This document shows positions 8,543 to 16,849 of a stretch of DNA of 64,000 bases, piece after piece. The notes under the pieces were generated by a model. That model was not told the DNA's origin and searched no databases. It saw only the letters and a program-made list of their open reading frames with translations. Positions within the stretch are counted from its first letter, which is position 1, and every line of letters begins with the position of its first letter. The DNA is from CAMYLY01 sp036397755. GTDB lineage: Bacteria; Gemmatimonadota; Gemmatimonadetes; Gemmatimonadales; GWC2-71-9. The DNA lies in NCBI GenBank assembly GCA_036397755.1, contig DASWII010000059.1, positions 17,189 to 81,188 on the forward strand, in the 5' to 3' direction. The position numbers and the translations under genes are program-made.

Positions 8543-9813
8543 AGATCCTCGTCGTAGGCGGGGGCGGGCGCGAGCACGCGCTCGCCTACGCCTTCGCGAA
8601 GACGTCCACAGTGTACTGCCTGCCCGGGAACCCCGGCTCGGCAACCGTTGCGACCAATCTCCCCGGCTCACCTTCCAACGCAAGCATCGTGATCGACGCG
8701 GTCCGAGCGCACCACATCGACCTCGTGGTCGTGGGGCCGGAAGCACCGCTGGCGGCCGGCCTCGCCGATGCTCTGAACGCCGCGGACATCCGCGTATTCG
8801 GCCCATCCGCGCGCGCAGCCCGCATCGAGTCTTCCAAAGCTTATGCGAAGGATCTCATGCGCCGCGCCGGCGTACCGACGGCCACGAGCCGCACGTTCAC
8901 CGGCCTGGCGGACGCGCGGGTCTACATCGAGACACACGCCGAGCCGTTGGTGGTCAAAGCGTCCGGCCTGGCGGCCGGCAAGGGTGCGATCGTGTGTGAG
9001 ACCAGGGCGGCCGCGCTGGCCGCGGCCTCGGAGATGTTCGGAGGGCGCTTTGGCGACGCGGGGAGCGAGGTGATCGTCGAGGCGTTCCTCGAGGGTGAGG
9101 AGCTATCGGTCCTCGCGATCACGGATGGAGAGCGCGTGATGTTGCTCCCACCCGCCCAAGACCACAAGCGCCTCGGCGAGGGCGATCGCGGGCCCAATAC
9201 CGGGGGCATGGGAGCGTACACACCGGTGTCGATCGCGACACCGTATCTCCTGGACGCAGTTGTGACAAAGGTGATCGACCCCGTGCTGCGCCAAATGATG
9301 ACGGAGGGTGACAGGTTCAGGGGTGTGCTCTACGCCGGCCTGATGTGCGGAGCTGACGGCGAACCGGCCGTGGTGGAGTTCAACTGCCGATTCGGCGATC
9401 CCGAAGCGCAGGTTGTGCTCCCGGCCGTGCGCGCGGATTTGGCCGAGCACTGTTGGCGGGTGGCGGCCGGTGAGCCTTGGTCCCCTCGGGAGCGGCTGCC
9501 GGCCGAGCGGGCGGTCGTCACAACGGTCATCGCGGCCGGAGGCTACCCGGAAGCCCCCCACCAAGGGGCGGTCATCAGGATCCCCGACCATCTGCCGGAG
9601 GCGACATTGCTCTTCCACGCAGGCACGTCGCGGGATGCGGGGGGCACGCTTCGGGCCGCAGGCGGAAGGGTGCTGTGCGCTACCGGACTGGGCGACACCG
9701 TGGCCGAGGCGGCGATGCGAAGCCGCCAGCTCGCCGCGGCGGTCTCGTTCGAGGGTGCCCAGTACCGCCGCGACATCGCTTGGCGGGAGGTCGCCCGTGC
9801 CGGAGCTTCCTGA
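8539..9813 (+). CDS. purD: Phosphoribosylamine-glycine ligase (GAR synthetase)
   Basis: A 424-residue ATP-grasp enzyme that joins glycine to phosphoribosylamine in purine synthesis. It begins MKILVVGGGGREHALA, the PurD dinucleotide-like loop, and carries the ATP-grasp elements VVKASGLAAGKGA, the HKRLGEGDRGPNTGGMGAY signature and the metal site VVEFNCRFGDPE. The length is standard. Start is the GTG overlapping the upstream protease stop. The end overlaps mutM by 17 bases. No other pur gene is nearby, so this one is separated from the rest of the pathway. Confidence 0.96.
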   Translation: MKILVVGGGGREHALAYAFAKTSTVYCLPGNPGSATVATNLPGSPSNASIVIDAVRAHHIDLVVVGPEAPLAAGLADALNAADIRVFGPSARAARIESSKAYAKDLMRRAGVPTATSRTFTGLADARVYIETHAEPLVVKASGLAAGKGAIVCETRAAALAAASEMFGGRFGDAGSEVIVEAFLEGEELSVLAITDGERVMLLPPAQDHKRLGEGDRGPNTGGMGAYTPVSIATPYLLDAVVTKVIDPVLRQMMTEGDRFRGVLYAGLMCGADGEPAVVEFNCRFGDPEAQVVLPAVRADLAEHCWRVAAGEPWSPRERLPAERAVVTTVIAAGGYPEAPHQGAVIRIPDHLPEATLLFHAGTSRDAGGTLRAAGGRVLCATGLGDTVAEAAMRSRQLAAAVSFEGAQYRRDIAWREVARAGAS

Positions 9814-10636
9814 GGTAGAAACCCTCGTACGGGAACTCAGGCCACAGCTGGTTCGCAGATCGCTCACCACCGTCCGACTCCATCACCGCGACGTCGTGCG
9901 GGGCGTGAGCGCCACGCACCTCCTGCGCGTGCTCGAAGGCAACCGCGTCCGAGCGGTTCAGCGCCGGGCCAAACATGTGGTGATCACCCTGACGTCGGGT
10001 GACCGACTCGTGATCCAGCTTCGCATGACCGGCTCGTTGCTCGTCCATGGACGCGCACTGGACGCCGAACGGCGCCGCCATGTCGTCCTCGAGGCTGCCA
10101 TAGGTCGCGGTCGTTGGTTCGTGTTCCGGGATGTTCGTCGCCTCGGCACGCTGCAGCTGTTGGACGAGCAGGCGTGGGCTGCCTATACTGCGCGCATCGG
10201 CCCGGAGCCGCTGGACGCGGGTTTCGACCTGAACGCCTTCGTGCAGTGCATGAGCGGAACCCGCCAGGCAGTGAAGAAGGCCTTGATGGACCAGCGGCGC
10301 CTTGGCGGAGTCGGCAACATCTACGCGAATGAGGCGCTATTCCGTGCACGCATCGATCCTTCGAGGCCGGCGGATCGCATCGATCGACGAGCGTGGCGGC
10401 GTCTCTTTCGCGAGGTTCGCGCAGTATTGCGCGAAGGCATCTCGGCTGGAGGAACGACCGTGCGCGACTATCGCACGAGTACGGGAGCCACGGGCAGCTA
10501 CCAGCACGTTCTCCGGGTGTACGGCCGACCGGGCGAGCCGTGCGTCCGGTGCCGCACGGCGCTCGTGACCACACACGCCATCGACGGGAGGGCCACGACG
10601 TTCTGCTGGCGCTGCCAGGGGGTGGACGTCCGGTGA
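9797..10636 (+). CDS. mutM: Formamidopyrimidine-DNA glycosylase
   Basis: A 279-residue bifunctional base-excision enzyme removing 8-oxoguanine and formamidopyrimidines and nicking the abasic site. After the GTG start comes PELPEVETLVREL, giving the catalytic proline-2 and glutamate-3. The lysine of QLRMTGSLL is present, the helix-two-turn-helix reads GGVGNIYANEALF, and the C-terminal zinc finger is C-x2-C-x16-C-x2-C. The start is fixed by the need for proline next to the initiator, which places it 17 bases inside purD. Its stop overlaps the next gene by GTGA. Confidence 0.95.
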   Translation: MPELPEVETLVRELRPQLVRRSLTTVRLHHRDVVRGVSATHLLRVLEGNRVRAVQRRAKHVVITLTSGDRLVIQLRMTGSLLVHGRALDAERRRHVVLEAAIGRGRWFVFRDVRRLGTLQLLDEQAWAAYTARIGPEPLDAGFDLNAFVQCMSGTRQAVKKALMDQRRLGGVGNIYANEALFRARIDPSRPADRIDRRAWRRLFREVRAVLREGISAGGTTVRDYRTSTGATGSYQHVLRVYGRPGEPCVRCRTALVTTHAIDGRATTFCWRCQGVDVR

Positions 10637-11649
10637 AGATCGCCGTGGTCTTCGACACGCCGCATGTGGGTTGGGCGGACGAGGACTTCAAGCGTGAGGT
10701 CGCGGCCGAGGTCGAAGAGCCCGAATACGAGATTGCCGAAGCCCTCCTCGCCCGGGGTCACGATACCCGGCTCATCGGCGTGCACGACGACTTGACCCAT
10801 CTCGTGGAAGAGTTGCGCGACTTCCGGCCCCACCTGGTATTCAACTGCGCCGAGGGATTCGCCGGCCAGTCGAACTTGGACTACGTGTATCCGGCCCTCT
10901 TCGAGGCCGAGGGTCACCCGTATACCGGCTCGCCCCCGATATGCCTCCTCACGACTCGCAACAAGGCCATGAGCAAGAAAGTGCTCGCGTACCATGGGGT
11001 GCGCGTGCCGGGGTTTGCCACGTACATGCTGGGCGAAGTACCCGACGCACCGCCGCCGCTTGCCTTTCCCCTCATCGTCAAGCCGCTGCAGGAGGACGCG
11101 TCGGAGGGCATCGCGATGGCGTCGATCGTCCAGGATGTCGCAGACCTGCGAGAGCGGACGGTGTGGGTGCATGAGCGGTTCCGGCAACCGGCGATTGCCG
11201 AGGAGTACATCGAGGGCCGCGAACTGTATGTCGGACTCGTGGGCAATGGAGCCAATCTCGCGATATTGCCCCTCGTCGAGCTGGTGTTCGACAACGACAG
11301 CACCCGTCCCGAAGAGCGTATCGCCACGAAAGCGGCCAAATGGGACGTCCCCTATCGGGAGCGAAAAGGCATCAAGAACGTCTTCGCCCGGCCGATCGCC
11401 CAGTCCGCCAAGGACGAGATCCATGCCGTGTGTCGCGCCGCGTTTCCCGCGCTCTGGCTCCGTGATTACGGCCGGCTCGACGTGCGACTCACCGGCGACA
11501 ACCAGGTATGGGTGATCGAGGCTAACGCCAATCCCTTCATCAGCTTCGGGCACGACATGGCCAACGCAGCGGAAAAGGCCGGCATGGATTACTATGCGTT
11601 TGTCGAACGCCTTGTCATCACCGCAGCGGAGCGCTATGGCCGGACGTAG
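10633..11649 (+). CDS. ATP-grasp ligase related to D-alanine-D-alanine ligase
   Basis: A 338-residue ATP-grasp protein. The N-terminal Rossmann-like part contains HLVFNCAEGFAG, very like the FN(L)xEG loop of Ddl enzymes. The ATP-binding part has PLIVKPLQEDASEGI, and the metal-binding part has RLDVRLTGDNQVWVIEANANP followed by an S-F-G loop. It lacks other signs of a housekeeping Ddl, and it is coupled on both sides (4-base overlap with mutM, 14-base overlap with the metallopeptidase). It probably forms an amide or peptide bond on an unknown substrate; true Ddl activity remains possible. The pairing with a zinc-ribbon metallopeptidase points to a peptide-modifying role, which is inference. Confidence 0.8.
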   Translation: MKIAVVFDTPHVGWADEDFKREVAAEVEEPEYEIAEALLARGHDTRLIGVHDDLTHLVEELRDFRPHLVFNCAEGFAGQSNLDYVYPALFEAEGHPYTGSPPICLLTTRNKAMSKKVLAYHGVRVPGFATYMLGEVPDAPPPLAFPLIVKPLQEDASEGIAMASIVQDVADLRERTVWVHERFRQPAIAEEYIEGRELYVGLVGNGANLAILPLVELVFDNDSTRPEERIATKAAKWDVPYRERKGIKNVFARPIAQSAKDEIHAVCRAAFPALWLRDYGRLDVRLTGDNQVWVIEANANPFISFGHDMANAAEKAGMDYYAFVERLVITAAERYGRT

Positions 11650-12643
11650 AGCCCGACGTCGCCATCCCACTCCTCGCCCCGAGCTTCGGTGTCGGTGCGG
11701 GCAATCCCTCCAGCGATTCTGGTCCTTCTGCCCATGGTGCGGCCGCAACCAGACGTGGGCAGACGAGCCACCCACCACCGGCGCCGAGTGCTACCAGTGC
11801 GGATGGATGGTGTCGGACAGCCATGTGTACTGTCCATGGTGCGCGGCGCACATCTTCGAAGAAGGCTATTCCGCCGTGACGCCGCTCAAGGCCCCCAAGG
11901 GATTTCGCTTCGACGCTCCCTGCGACTGGGGCTGCGGTGGAGGCGTCCAGTACCCCATGCCCTACTGCCCCTGGTGTAGTGGGGAGCAGGACTGGCCGGC
12001 TGAGGACTTCGAAGGCAGCTGTCCGCACTGCGACCGTGGTGTCGACGACTGGATGAGCATCTGCCCGTGGTGCGGCTTCGACGCCACCGGTCAGGACTTG
12101 ATCCAGCGTGCGCTCACTCGGGTACGGCGCCTGCTGCTCGTCGCGCGCATACGCGATTGGGGGTACCGCATTCTGCTTCGCCCGGGCGTCTCCGGCGTGG
12201 ATCCCAAGGCTCCGAAGATCGTCGAGATCGATCGGGATTATGTCGTGAACACGCGACGCGAAGAAGTGCCTTGGACGCTGCTGGTCGGCCTGCTTTGCCA
12301 CGAACTCGGACACAGCTTCCTGTACTACCATTGGACGCTGACGCGCCGCCCCGAGTTCCGGCGCATCTTCGGTGAGGTCAACAAGGCCTATCGCGTGAGT
12401 GACGAAACTTGGGTGAATCTCGCGCGCAAGCGGGTGAGTTCCGTTCGACCCGAGTATGTCACGGCCTACGCGGCCACGCATCCGTTGGAGGACTTCGCCG
12501 AAACATTCAGGCTGTACGTGCAGCGCCGTGGCAGGATGCGGGAGTTGCTTGCCGAAGTCGGCCGGGCCAACAAGGATGTGATCGTCTATGAGCGGTTTCT
12601 GCTGCTCCATCGGTTCGTGCGTGCGCTGAGGGGATGGCAGTAG
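11636..12643 (+). CDS. Four-zinc-ribbon putative metallopeptidase
   Basis: A 335-residue protein in two parts. Residues 1-150 hold four successive zinc ribbons, each ending in CPWC (32-35, 66-69, 111-114, 143-146) and each with a partner cysteine pair upstream (CRC, CYQC, CDWGC, CPHC). Residues 160-335 hold a peptidase-like domain with HELGH at 222-226 and HPLEDFAETF at about 282-291, where an acidic residue could supply the third zinc ligand; this resembles the family called putative zinc-binding metallopeptidase. No signal peptide, so cytoplasmic. Start is the ATG inside the ATP-grasp stop region. The end overlaps the Cho-like gene by 10 bases. Substrate unknown. Confidence 0.75.
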   Translation: MAGRRARRRHPTPRPELRCRCGQSLQRFWSFCPWCGRNQTWADEPPTTGAECYQCGWMVSDSHVYCPWCAAHIFEEGYSAVTPLKAPKGFRFDAPCDWGCGGGVQYPMPYCPWCSGEQDWPAEDFEGSCPHCDRGVDDWMSICPWCGFDATGQDLIQRALTRVRRLLLVARIRDWGYRILLRPGVSGVDPKAPKIVEIDRDYVVNTRREEVPWTLLVGLLCHELGHSFLYYHWTLTRRPEFRRIFGEVNKAYRVSDETWVNLARKRVSSVRPEYVTAYAATHPLEDFAETFRLYVQRRGRMRELLAEVGRANKDVIVYERFLLLHRFVRALRGWQ

Positions 12644-13728
12644 GCGCGCTCACTCTGGGGCTGCAGGATCACGCGCTCCTGCATCGCCGAGTCAAGGCGT
12701 TGGCCGAGAAGCGGCCCGGCGTCTATCGGATGCTTGACGCCACCGGTCAGGTGGTGTACGTCGGCAAGGCGAAGGAAATCCGCACGCGGCTCCTGTCGTA
12801 CTTCCGCGCCCGCTACCCCGAGCAGAAGGCCGCACGCATTCTCCACTCGACGGCGGACATTCAATGGACCTACGCTCCGTCGGAGTTTGCCGCGTTGCTG
12901 CGGGAGCTGCGGCTCATCCAACGGCACCATCCCCGCCACAACGTGCGCATGAATCGGCTGCGACGAGCCGGCTTCATCAAGCTGTCGGACGGACCGGCCC
13001 CGATGCTCTACGTGGGCCGGTCCGTGGGCGGGAGCGATGTTCGCCACTACGGTCCTTTTGCGCAGACCAGCCAACTGCGAGACGCCCTCCTGGTGCTGAA
13101 TCACCTGCTTGGGTTGCGAGACTGCGCGCTCCGCACGGCCATCGCCTACGCCGAGCAGGGGGACCTGTTCTTGCCCGACCGACGGGCAGGCTGCATCCGG
13201 CATGAGCTGGGTACCTGCACGGCCCCGTGCGCCGGTTTCGTGTCCGAAGCGGAGTATCGCCGGCGGGTCGACGTGGCGACCGCGTTCATCGAAGCACGGG
13301 CGATCGAGCCGCTTGATCAGGTCGTGCGAGCAATGGATCGGGCGAGCGATTCGCAGAACTACGAGCTCGCGGCATGGTGGCGCGAGCGATTTGACGCGCT
13401 CACCTGGTTGCTGGGCGCGTGCGCGCAGGCGCACGCGGCCGTCGAAGCCTTGAGTTTCGTGTATCATGACCCGGGAACGTTCGGCGACGATCGCGCCTAT
13501 ATCATCGTGCGTGGAACCGTGCGGGAGAGCGCCGCGAGCCCTCGCACCCCGATCGAGCGCGAAGCGTTTCGTTCACTGGTGAGCCAACATGTCGGCGCTC
13601 GTGGCAGCCCGGGCCCGATTCCGGTCGAGGCCATCGACGAGACGCTGCTGCTCCTCAACTGGTTCCGGCGGCGACCGGGCGCCATGCGCCGAACGGTCCC
13701 GCTCGAGCAGTGGCTCGGGGAGAACTGA
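12634..13728 (+). CDS. Cho-like GIY-YIG nuclease (UvrC N-terminal half homologue)
   Basis: A 364-residue relative of the N-terminal half of UvrC. The GIY-YIG nuclease domain covers about residues 24-105 (GVYRML, VVYVGKAKEIRTRL, a later FAALLREL glutamate region). A central cysteine cluster follows (CIRHELGTCTAPCAGF), as in UvrC and Cho. The UVR region is weak, and the RNase H-like 5' nuclease and helix-hairpin-helix domains of UvrC are absent. In E. coli Cho makes the 3' incision at bulky lesions in place of UvrC; a similar role is inferred. It follows mutM by two genes, so the run contains two DNA-repair enzymes. Start overlaps the preceding stop by 10 bases. Confidence 0.8.
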   Translation: MAVGALTLGLQDHALLHRRVKALAEKRPGVYRMLDATGQVVYVGKAKEIRTRLLSYFRARYPEQKAARILHSTADIQWTYAPSEFAALLRELRLIQRHHPRHNVRMNRLRRAGFIKLSDGPAPMLYVGRSVGGSDVRHYGPFAQTSQLRDALLVLNHLLGLRDCALRTAIAYAEQGDLFLPDRRAGCIRHELGTCTAPCAGFVSEAEYRRRVDVATAFIEARAIEPLDQVVRAMDRASDSQNYELAAWWRERFDALTWLLGACAQAHAAVEALSFVYHDPGTFGDDRAYIIVRGTVRESAASPRTPIEREAFRSLVSQHVGARGSPGPIPVEAIDETLLLLNWFRRRPGAMRRTVPLEQWLGEN

Positions 13729-13733
13729 GCGCC

Positions 13734-14705
13734 ATGGGTCTCTCCGTCCTCATGATCCTCGTCGGCCTGGCACTGCTGTTCGCCGGCGGACACTGGCTGG
13801 TCAAGGGTGCCACCGCCATTTCCCTGCTCGCCCGCGTCTCGACGACGGTCGTCGCGCTCACGGTCGTTTCCATGGGCACGAGTATGCCGGAGCTCGCCGT
13901 GAGTCTCACCGCGGCCCTCCGCGGCTCCACCGATATCTCGTACGCCAACGTCGTCGGGTCGAACATCTTTAACGTCGGCGCGATCCTCGGGGTCGCCGCG
14001 CTCATGGCCGTGATCCCCGTGCGGCAGCAGACCCTGCGGCTGGAATACCCCATCATGTTCGTCGTCTCGCTGCTCGCCCTCGCGTTTGCGCACGATCGCG
14101 TCGTCGACCGCCTCGAAGGGTTCGTGCTGATGACGCTGCTCGTGGGGTTCGTGGGACTCATGATCGTGCTGGCTCGATCGGAGGTGCATACGGCCGAGGA
14201 GTCCGAACCGCGTGAGCTGCGACGCCGCATGCACCTGCGCAACGGTCAGTCAACGGCGTGGCTCAGAAGCGCCTTCCTGGTCGCCGTCGGAATCGCGGTG
14301 CTGGTCGCGGGAGCGGAGCTCTCGGTGCGGGGGGCGGTGACGATCGCCGAAGTCATGGGTATCGAGGAGCGGATCATTGGGCTCACGGTGATCGCGATGG
14401 GCACAAGCTTACCCGAGCTGGCAACCAGCGTCGTGGCCGCACGGCAGGGAGAATCGGAAATCGCGCTCGGCAACGTGGTGGGCTCCAACATCTTCAACTT
14501 GCTTGGGATTCTCGGCGTCACTGCGGCGATCGTGCCCGTGCCGGTGAACGCCCGGGCGCTTGCGCTCGACAACTGGGTGATGCTCGCCTTCGCCGCCGTC
14601 ATGCTTCCCATGATGCTGTGGCAGCGGCGCGTGTCCCGAACCGATGCGACGATTCTGCTCGCCGGCTTCGTCGTCTATATCGCGTTCTTGATCATCTGGG
14701 GGTGA
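13734..14705 (+). CDS. CaCA-family calcium/sodium antiporter, YrbG-like
   Basis: A 323-residue inner-membrane cation exchanger. The two internal alpha repeats that build the ion pathway are plain: MGTSMPELAVSL with NVVGSNIFN in the first half, and MGTSLPELATSV with NVVGSNIFN in the second, with opposite topology expected. About ten hydrophobic segments are split by a short charged cytoplasmic loop (about residues 150-180). Such proteins export calcium in exchange for sodium or protons. I began at ATG 13734, five bases after the preceding stop, because the first membrane segment starts at once. Confidence 0.9.
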   Translation: MGLSVLMILVGLALLFAGGHWLVKGATAISLLARVSTTVVALTVVSMGTSMPELAVSLTAALRGSTDISYANVVGSNIFNVGAILGVAALMAVIPVRQQTLRLEYPIMFVVSLLALAFAHDRVVDRLEGFVLMTLLVGFVGLMIVLARSEVHTAEESEPRELRRRMHLRNGQSTAWLRSAFLVAVGIAVLVAGAELSVRGAVTIAEVMGIEERIIGLTVIAMGTSLPELATSVVAARQGESEIALGNVVGSNIFNLLGILGVTAAIVPVPVNARALALDNWVMLAFAAVMLPMMLWQRRVSRTDATILLAGFVVYIAFLIIWG

Positions 14706-14708
14706 ACC

Positions 14709-15191
14709 TCAGCCGCGCCCGAGCGACACGATGCGCGCACGGGGTGGAATCCCCGGCTCCAGCTCCATGATCCCCACGGACGGTGGCACGCCCAGGCGGG
14801 GTGCGCCGGCCGATCCGGGGTTCATCACCGTGACCGTCTTGTCCACGAGTTCGAGACACGGTTCGTGGGTGTGACCGAAGACGATGATCTCCCCAGCCGG
14901 GAACATGGCGTGCAATCCACCGGGCGTCGGCTTGCCGAGTTGATCGCCGTGCGTCAGCACGAGCATGAAGCCGTCGAGTTCGACCTCCACGGTACGCTTG
15001 CACCACCGGCGCACGTCCCAAGTATCGGTGTTGCCGTGAACCGCCAGCACCGGCGCGAGGGTCTCGAGGTCGCGCACGATCTCGATCGGGCCGATGTCGC
15101 CCGCGTGAAGAACGAGATCCACAGCGGCGAACACGTCGAGCACCTCGGGGTGCAGATACCCGTGCGTGTCCGAGATGACGCCGAGCCTCAC
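14709..15191 (-). CDS. YfcE/MJ0936-type metallophosphodiesterase
   Basis: A 160-residue calcineurin-like phosphoesterase. All metal motifs are visible in order: GVISDTHG, LHAGDIG, VHGNTD, LTHGD and FGHTHEP. This small single-domain form hydrolyses phosphodiesters in vitro in studied relatives; the natural substrate is unsettled. Its stop lies 3 bases from the antiporter stop (convergent) and it is separated by 4 bases from ubiX upstream, so it appears to be the last gene of the quinone run, probably as a passenger. Confidence 0.9.
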   Translation of the reverse strand: MRLGVISDTHGYLHPEVLDVFAAVDLVLHAGDIGPIEIVRDLETLAPVLAVHGNTDTWDVRRWCKRTVEVELDGFMLVLTHGDQLGKPTPGGLHAMFPAGEIIVFGHTHEPCLELVDKTVTVMNPGSAGAPRLGVPPSVGIMELEPGIPPRARIVSLGRG

Positions 15192-15195
15192 TGCT

Positions 15196-15780
15196 CTATG
15201 ACCGCCACCGCGGGACGACCTCGGCGGCGATGCCCATGTGGTCGAGGATCCGCTGCACGATGAAATCCACGAGGTCCTCGACCCTTCCGGGGCGGTGATA
15301 GAACCCCGGCGCGGCCGGCATAATCGTGGCGCCCGCTTCCGTGAGCGCGACGAGGTTGCGCAGGTGAATCAGCGACAGCGGCGTCTCACGGGGCACGAGA
15401 ATCAGCGGCCTGCGCTCCTTGAGGGTGACGTCCGCCGCCCGTTCGACCAGAGATCGGCTCGCGCCGGCTGCGATGCCAGCCACGGTGCCCATGGAACACG
15501 GGCAAATGACCATGCCGGCGCTGCGCGCCGAGCCGGAGGCCGGCGTAGCCCCCCGATCAGTGTCGTCGTAGACTTCGATCGACGACCAATCACCGCCCGT
15601 CGCCCTCGTAAGTTCCTCCAACGACCGGATACCGGTTTCCGTCTCGAGGAGACGCCAACCGTGGCTCGACACTACGAGTCGCACGGAGACACGGGCTTGG
15701 GCGAGCGTCTCGATCAGTCGCACGGCATAAGGCCCACCCGACGCGCCGGTGACCGCGACGGTCCAAGGGTTGCCGCTCAT
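15196..15780 (-). CDS. ubiX: Flavin prenyltransferase UbiX (MqnM in a futalosine route)
   Basis: A 194-residue UbiX-family enzyme that builds prenylated FMN, the cofactor of UbiD decarboxylases. It has the FMN-binding start VAVTGASGGPYAVRL, the ICPCSMGTVAGIAAG segment and the ERRPLILVPRETPLS signature near the C-terminus. Its partner ubiD is three genes upstream in the same run, which supports the assignment. The start ATG overlaps the stop of a 49-codon ORF by four bases (ATGA). Confidence 0.93.
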   Translation of the reverse strand: MSGNPWTVAVTGASGGPYAVRLIETLAQARVSVRLVVSSHGWRLLETETGIRSLEELTRATGGDWSSIEVYDDTDRGATPASGSARSAGMVICPCSMGTVAGIAAGASRSLVERAADVTLKERRPLILVPRETPLSLIHLRNLVALTEAGATIMPAAPGFYHRPGRVEDLVDFIVQRILDHMGIAAEVVPRWRS

Positions 15781-15926
15781 CGCTTTCTCCGGTTCGGAGT
15801 GGGGGTCTTGTGGGGATGCCGCTGAGGTCCCAAAGGCGCTGGTGGTCGGGTCGCACCTCGCCCGTCGCCTCGCTTGACCCTCGAGCCAACCCGCTTCCGT
15901 CCCGGCCGACCGACCGTTCGCTTCAT
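15777..15926 (-). CDS. Small very basic ORF coupled between ubiA and ubiX
   Basis: An open frame of 49 codons, ATG to TGA, that fills the whole interval between ubiA and ubiX. Its ATG overlaps the ubiA stop (ATGA) and its TGA overlaps the ubiX start (ATGA), the same coupling used by the neighbouring quinone genes. The product would have 17 Lys/Arg and a single acidic residue (Asp 21), plus several prolines and glycines, with no hydrophobic segment and no known motif; it starts MKRTVGRPGRKR. A nucleic-acid-binding or ribosome-coupling role is imaginable but not shown. In GC-rich DNA such a frame can arise by chance, so it needs conservation or proteomic support. Confidence 0.45.
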   Translation of the reverse strand: MKRTVGRPGRKRVGSRVKRGDGRGATRPPAPLGPQRHPHKTPTPNRRKR

Positions 15927-16849
15927 AGCACGCGATCTCCCAACGCGAACACCAGGACGACGAGGCTCATGACACCGTTCATGCGGAAGAACGCGGCGTC
16001 AAGATGCGTCAGATCTCCCGGGCGCACCAGCCGATGCTCCCACGCCAAAAGCCCCGCCGCGACGAGCACACCGAGGAAATACACCGCGCCGAACGGCGTG
16101 AAGACGCCGAATGCTGCCAGCATCGCGATGGTGGCTCCGTGCAACTGCTTCCCCACCAGAATGCTCCGGTGCTCACCCAGGAGCACCACGGCGCTCCGCA
16201 AGCCAACCCTGCGATCGAAGTCCTGATCCTGCAGCGCGTAGAAGATGTCGAATCCCGCCACCCATGTCAGGACGGCGAACGCCACCACCAGGAGGGCCAA
16301 CCAGGGTGCGTCCCATCGGCCCGCGACGGCCAAGTAGCCGGCAACAGGGGCGATGGCCAAGCTTCCGCCCAGCCAGAGATGCGACCAGTGCGTGAATCGC
16401 TTCGTGAAGCTGTAGCCAAGAATCCACGCGAGGGCGAGAGGGCTCAACGCGAGGCATACGGGGTTGAGCAGAGCGGCCGACCCGACGAAACCGAGAGCGG
16501 CGACCACCACGGCTACCCAAGCCTCCCGAACCGATAATCCTCCCGCAGGGAGCTCGCGCAGGCTGGTTCGCGGGTTGGCGGCGTCGAAATCGCGATCGAC
16601 GATCCGGTTGAAGCCCATCGCGGCGAAGCGCGCCGCCGTGAACGCCACGGCAACCAGTCCGAGGACACGACCGGAAACCACATACCCGAACGAGGCATAC
16701 ACGACCCCAAGGAGTGCGAACGGCAGGGCGAACACCGTGTGCGGAAGCTTCACGAGGTTCACGTACCGCACGATCCGCGAGCGACCCCGATAGGTCTGGC
16801 CGTCGATCGCGCCCGCGTGGGGGGACCGGGCGGTCTGCGCGCCGGTCAC
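15923..16849 (-). CDS. ubiA: UbiA-family polyprenyltransferase
   Basis: A 308-residue membrane prenyltransferase that attaches the polyprenyl tail to the quinone head-group. The two aspartate-rich prenyl-diphosphate sites are NRIVDRDFDAANPRT (about residue 88) and YALQDQDFDRRVG (about residue 212), with about nine membrane helices. The GTG start at 16849 overlaps the ubiD stop as GTGA; a longer frame reaching 16891 would overlap ubiD by 46 bases and is less likely. The ubiD-like and ubiX-like neighbours are used both in ubiquinone synthesis and in the late futalosine menaquinone route (MqnP, MqnL, MqnM), so the head-group cannot be read from this locus alone. Confidence 0.92.
   Translation of the reverse strand: MTGAQTARSPHAGAIDGQTYRGRSRIVRYVNLVKLPHTVFALPFALLGVVYASFGYVVSGRVLGLVAVAFTAARFAAMGFNRIVDRDFDAANPRTSLRELPAGGLSVREAWVAVVVAALGFVGSAALLNPVCLALSPLALAWILGYSFTKRFTHWSHLWLGGSLAIAPVAGYLAVAGRWDAPWLALLVVAFAVLTWVAGFDIFYALQDQDFDRRVGLRSAVVLLGEHRSILVGKQLHGATIAMLAAFGVFTPFGAVYFLGVLVAAGLLAWEHRLVRPGDLTHLDAAFFRMNGVMSLVVLVFALGDRVL

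Noticed and set aside
12634..13728. Truncated uvrC pseudogene
   Set aside because: The frame is intact, has a normal start and stop and is coupled to neighbours; Cho proteins naturally lack the C-terminal half.
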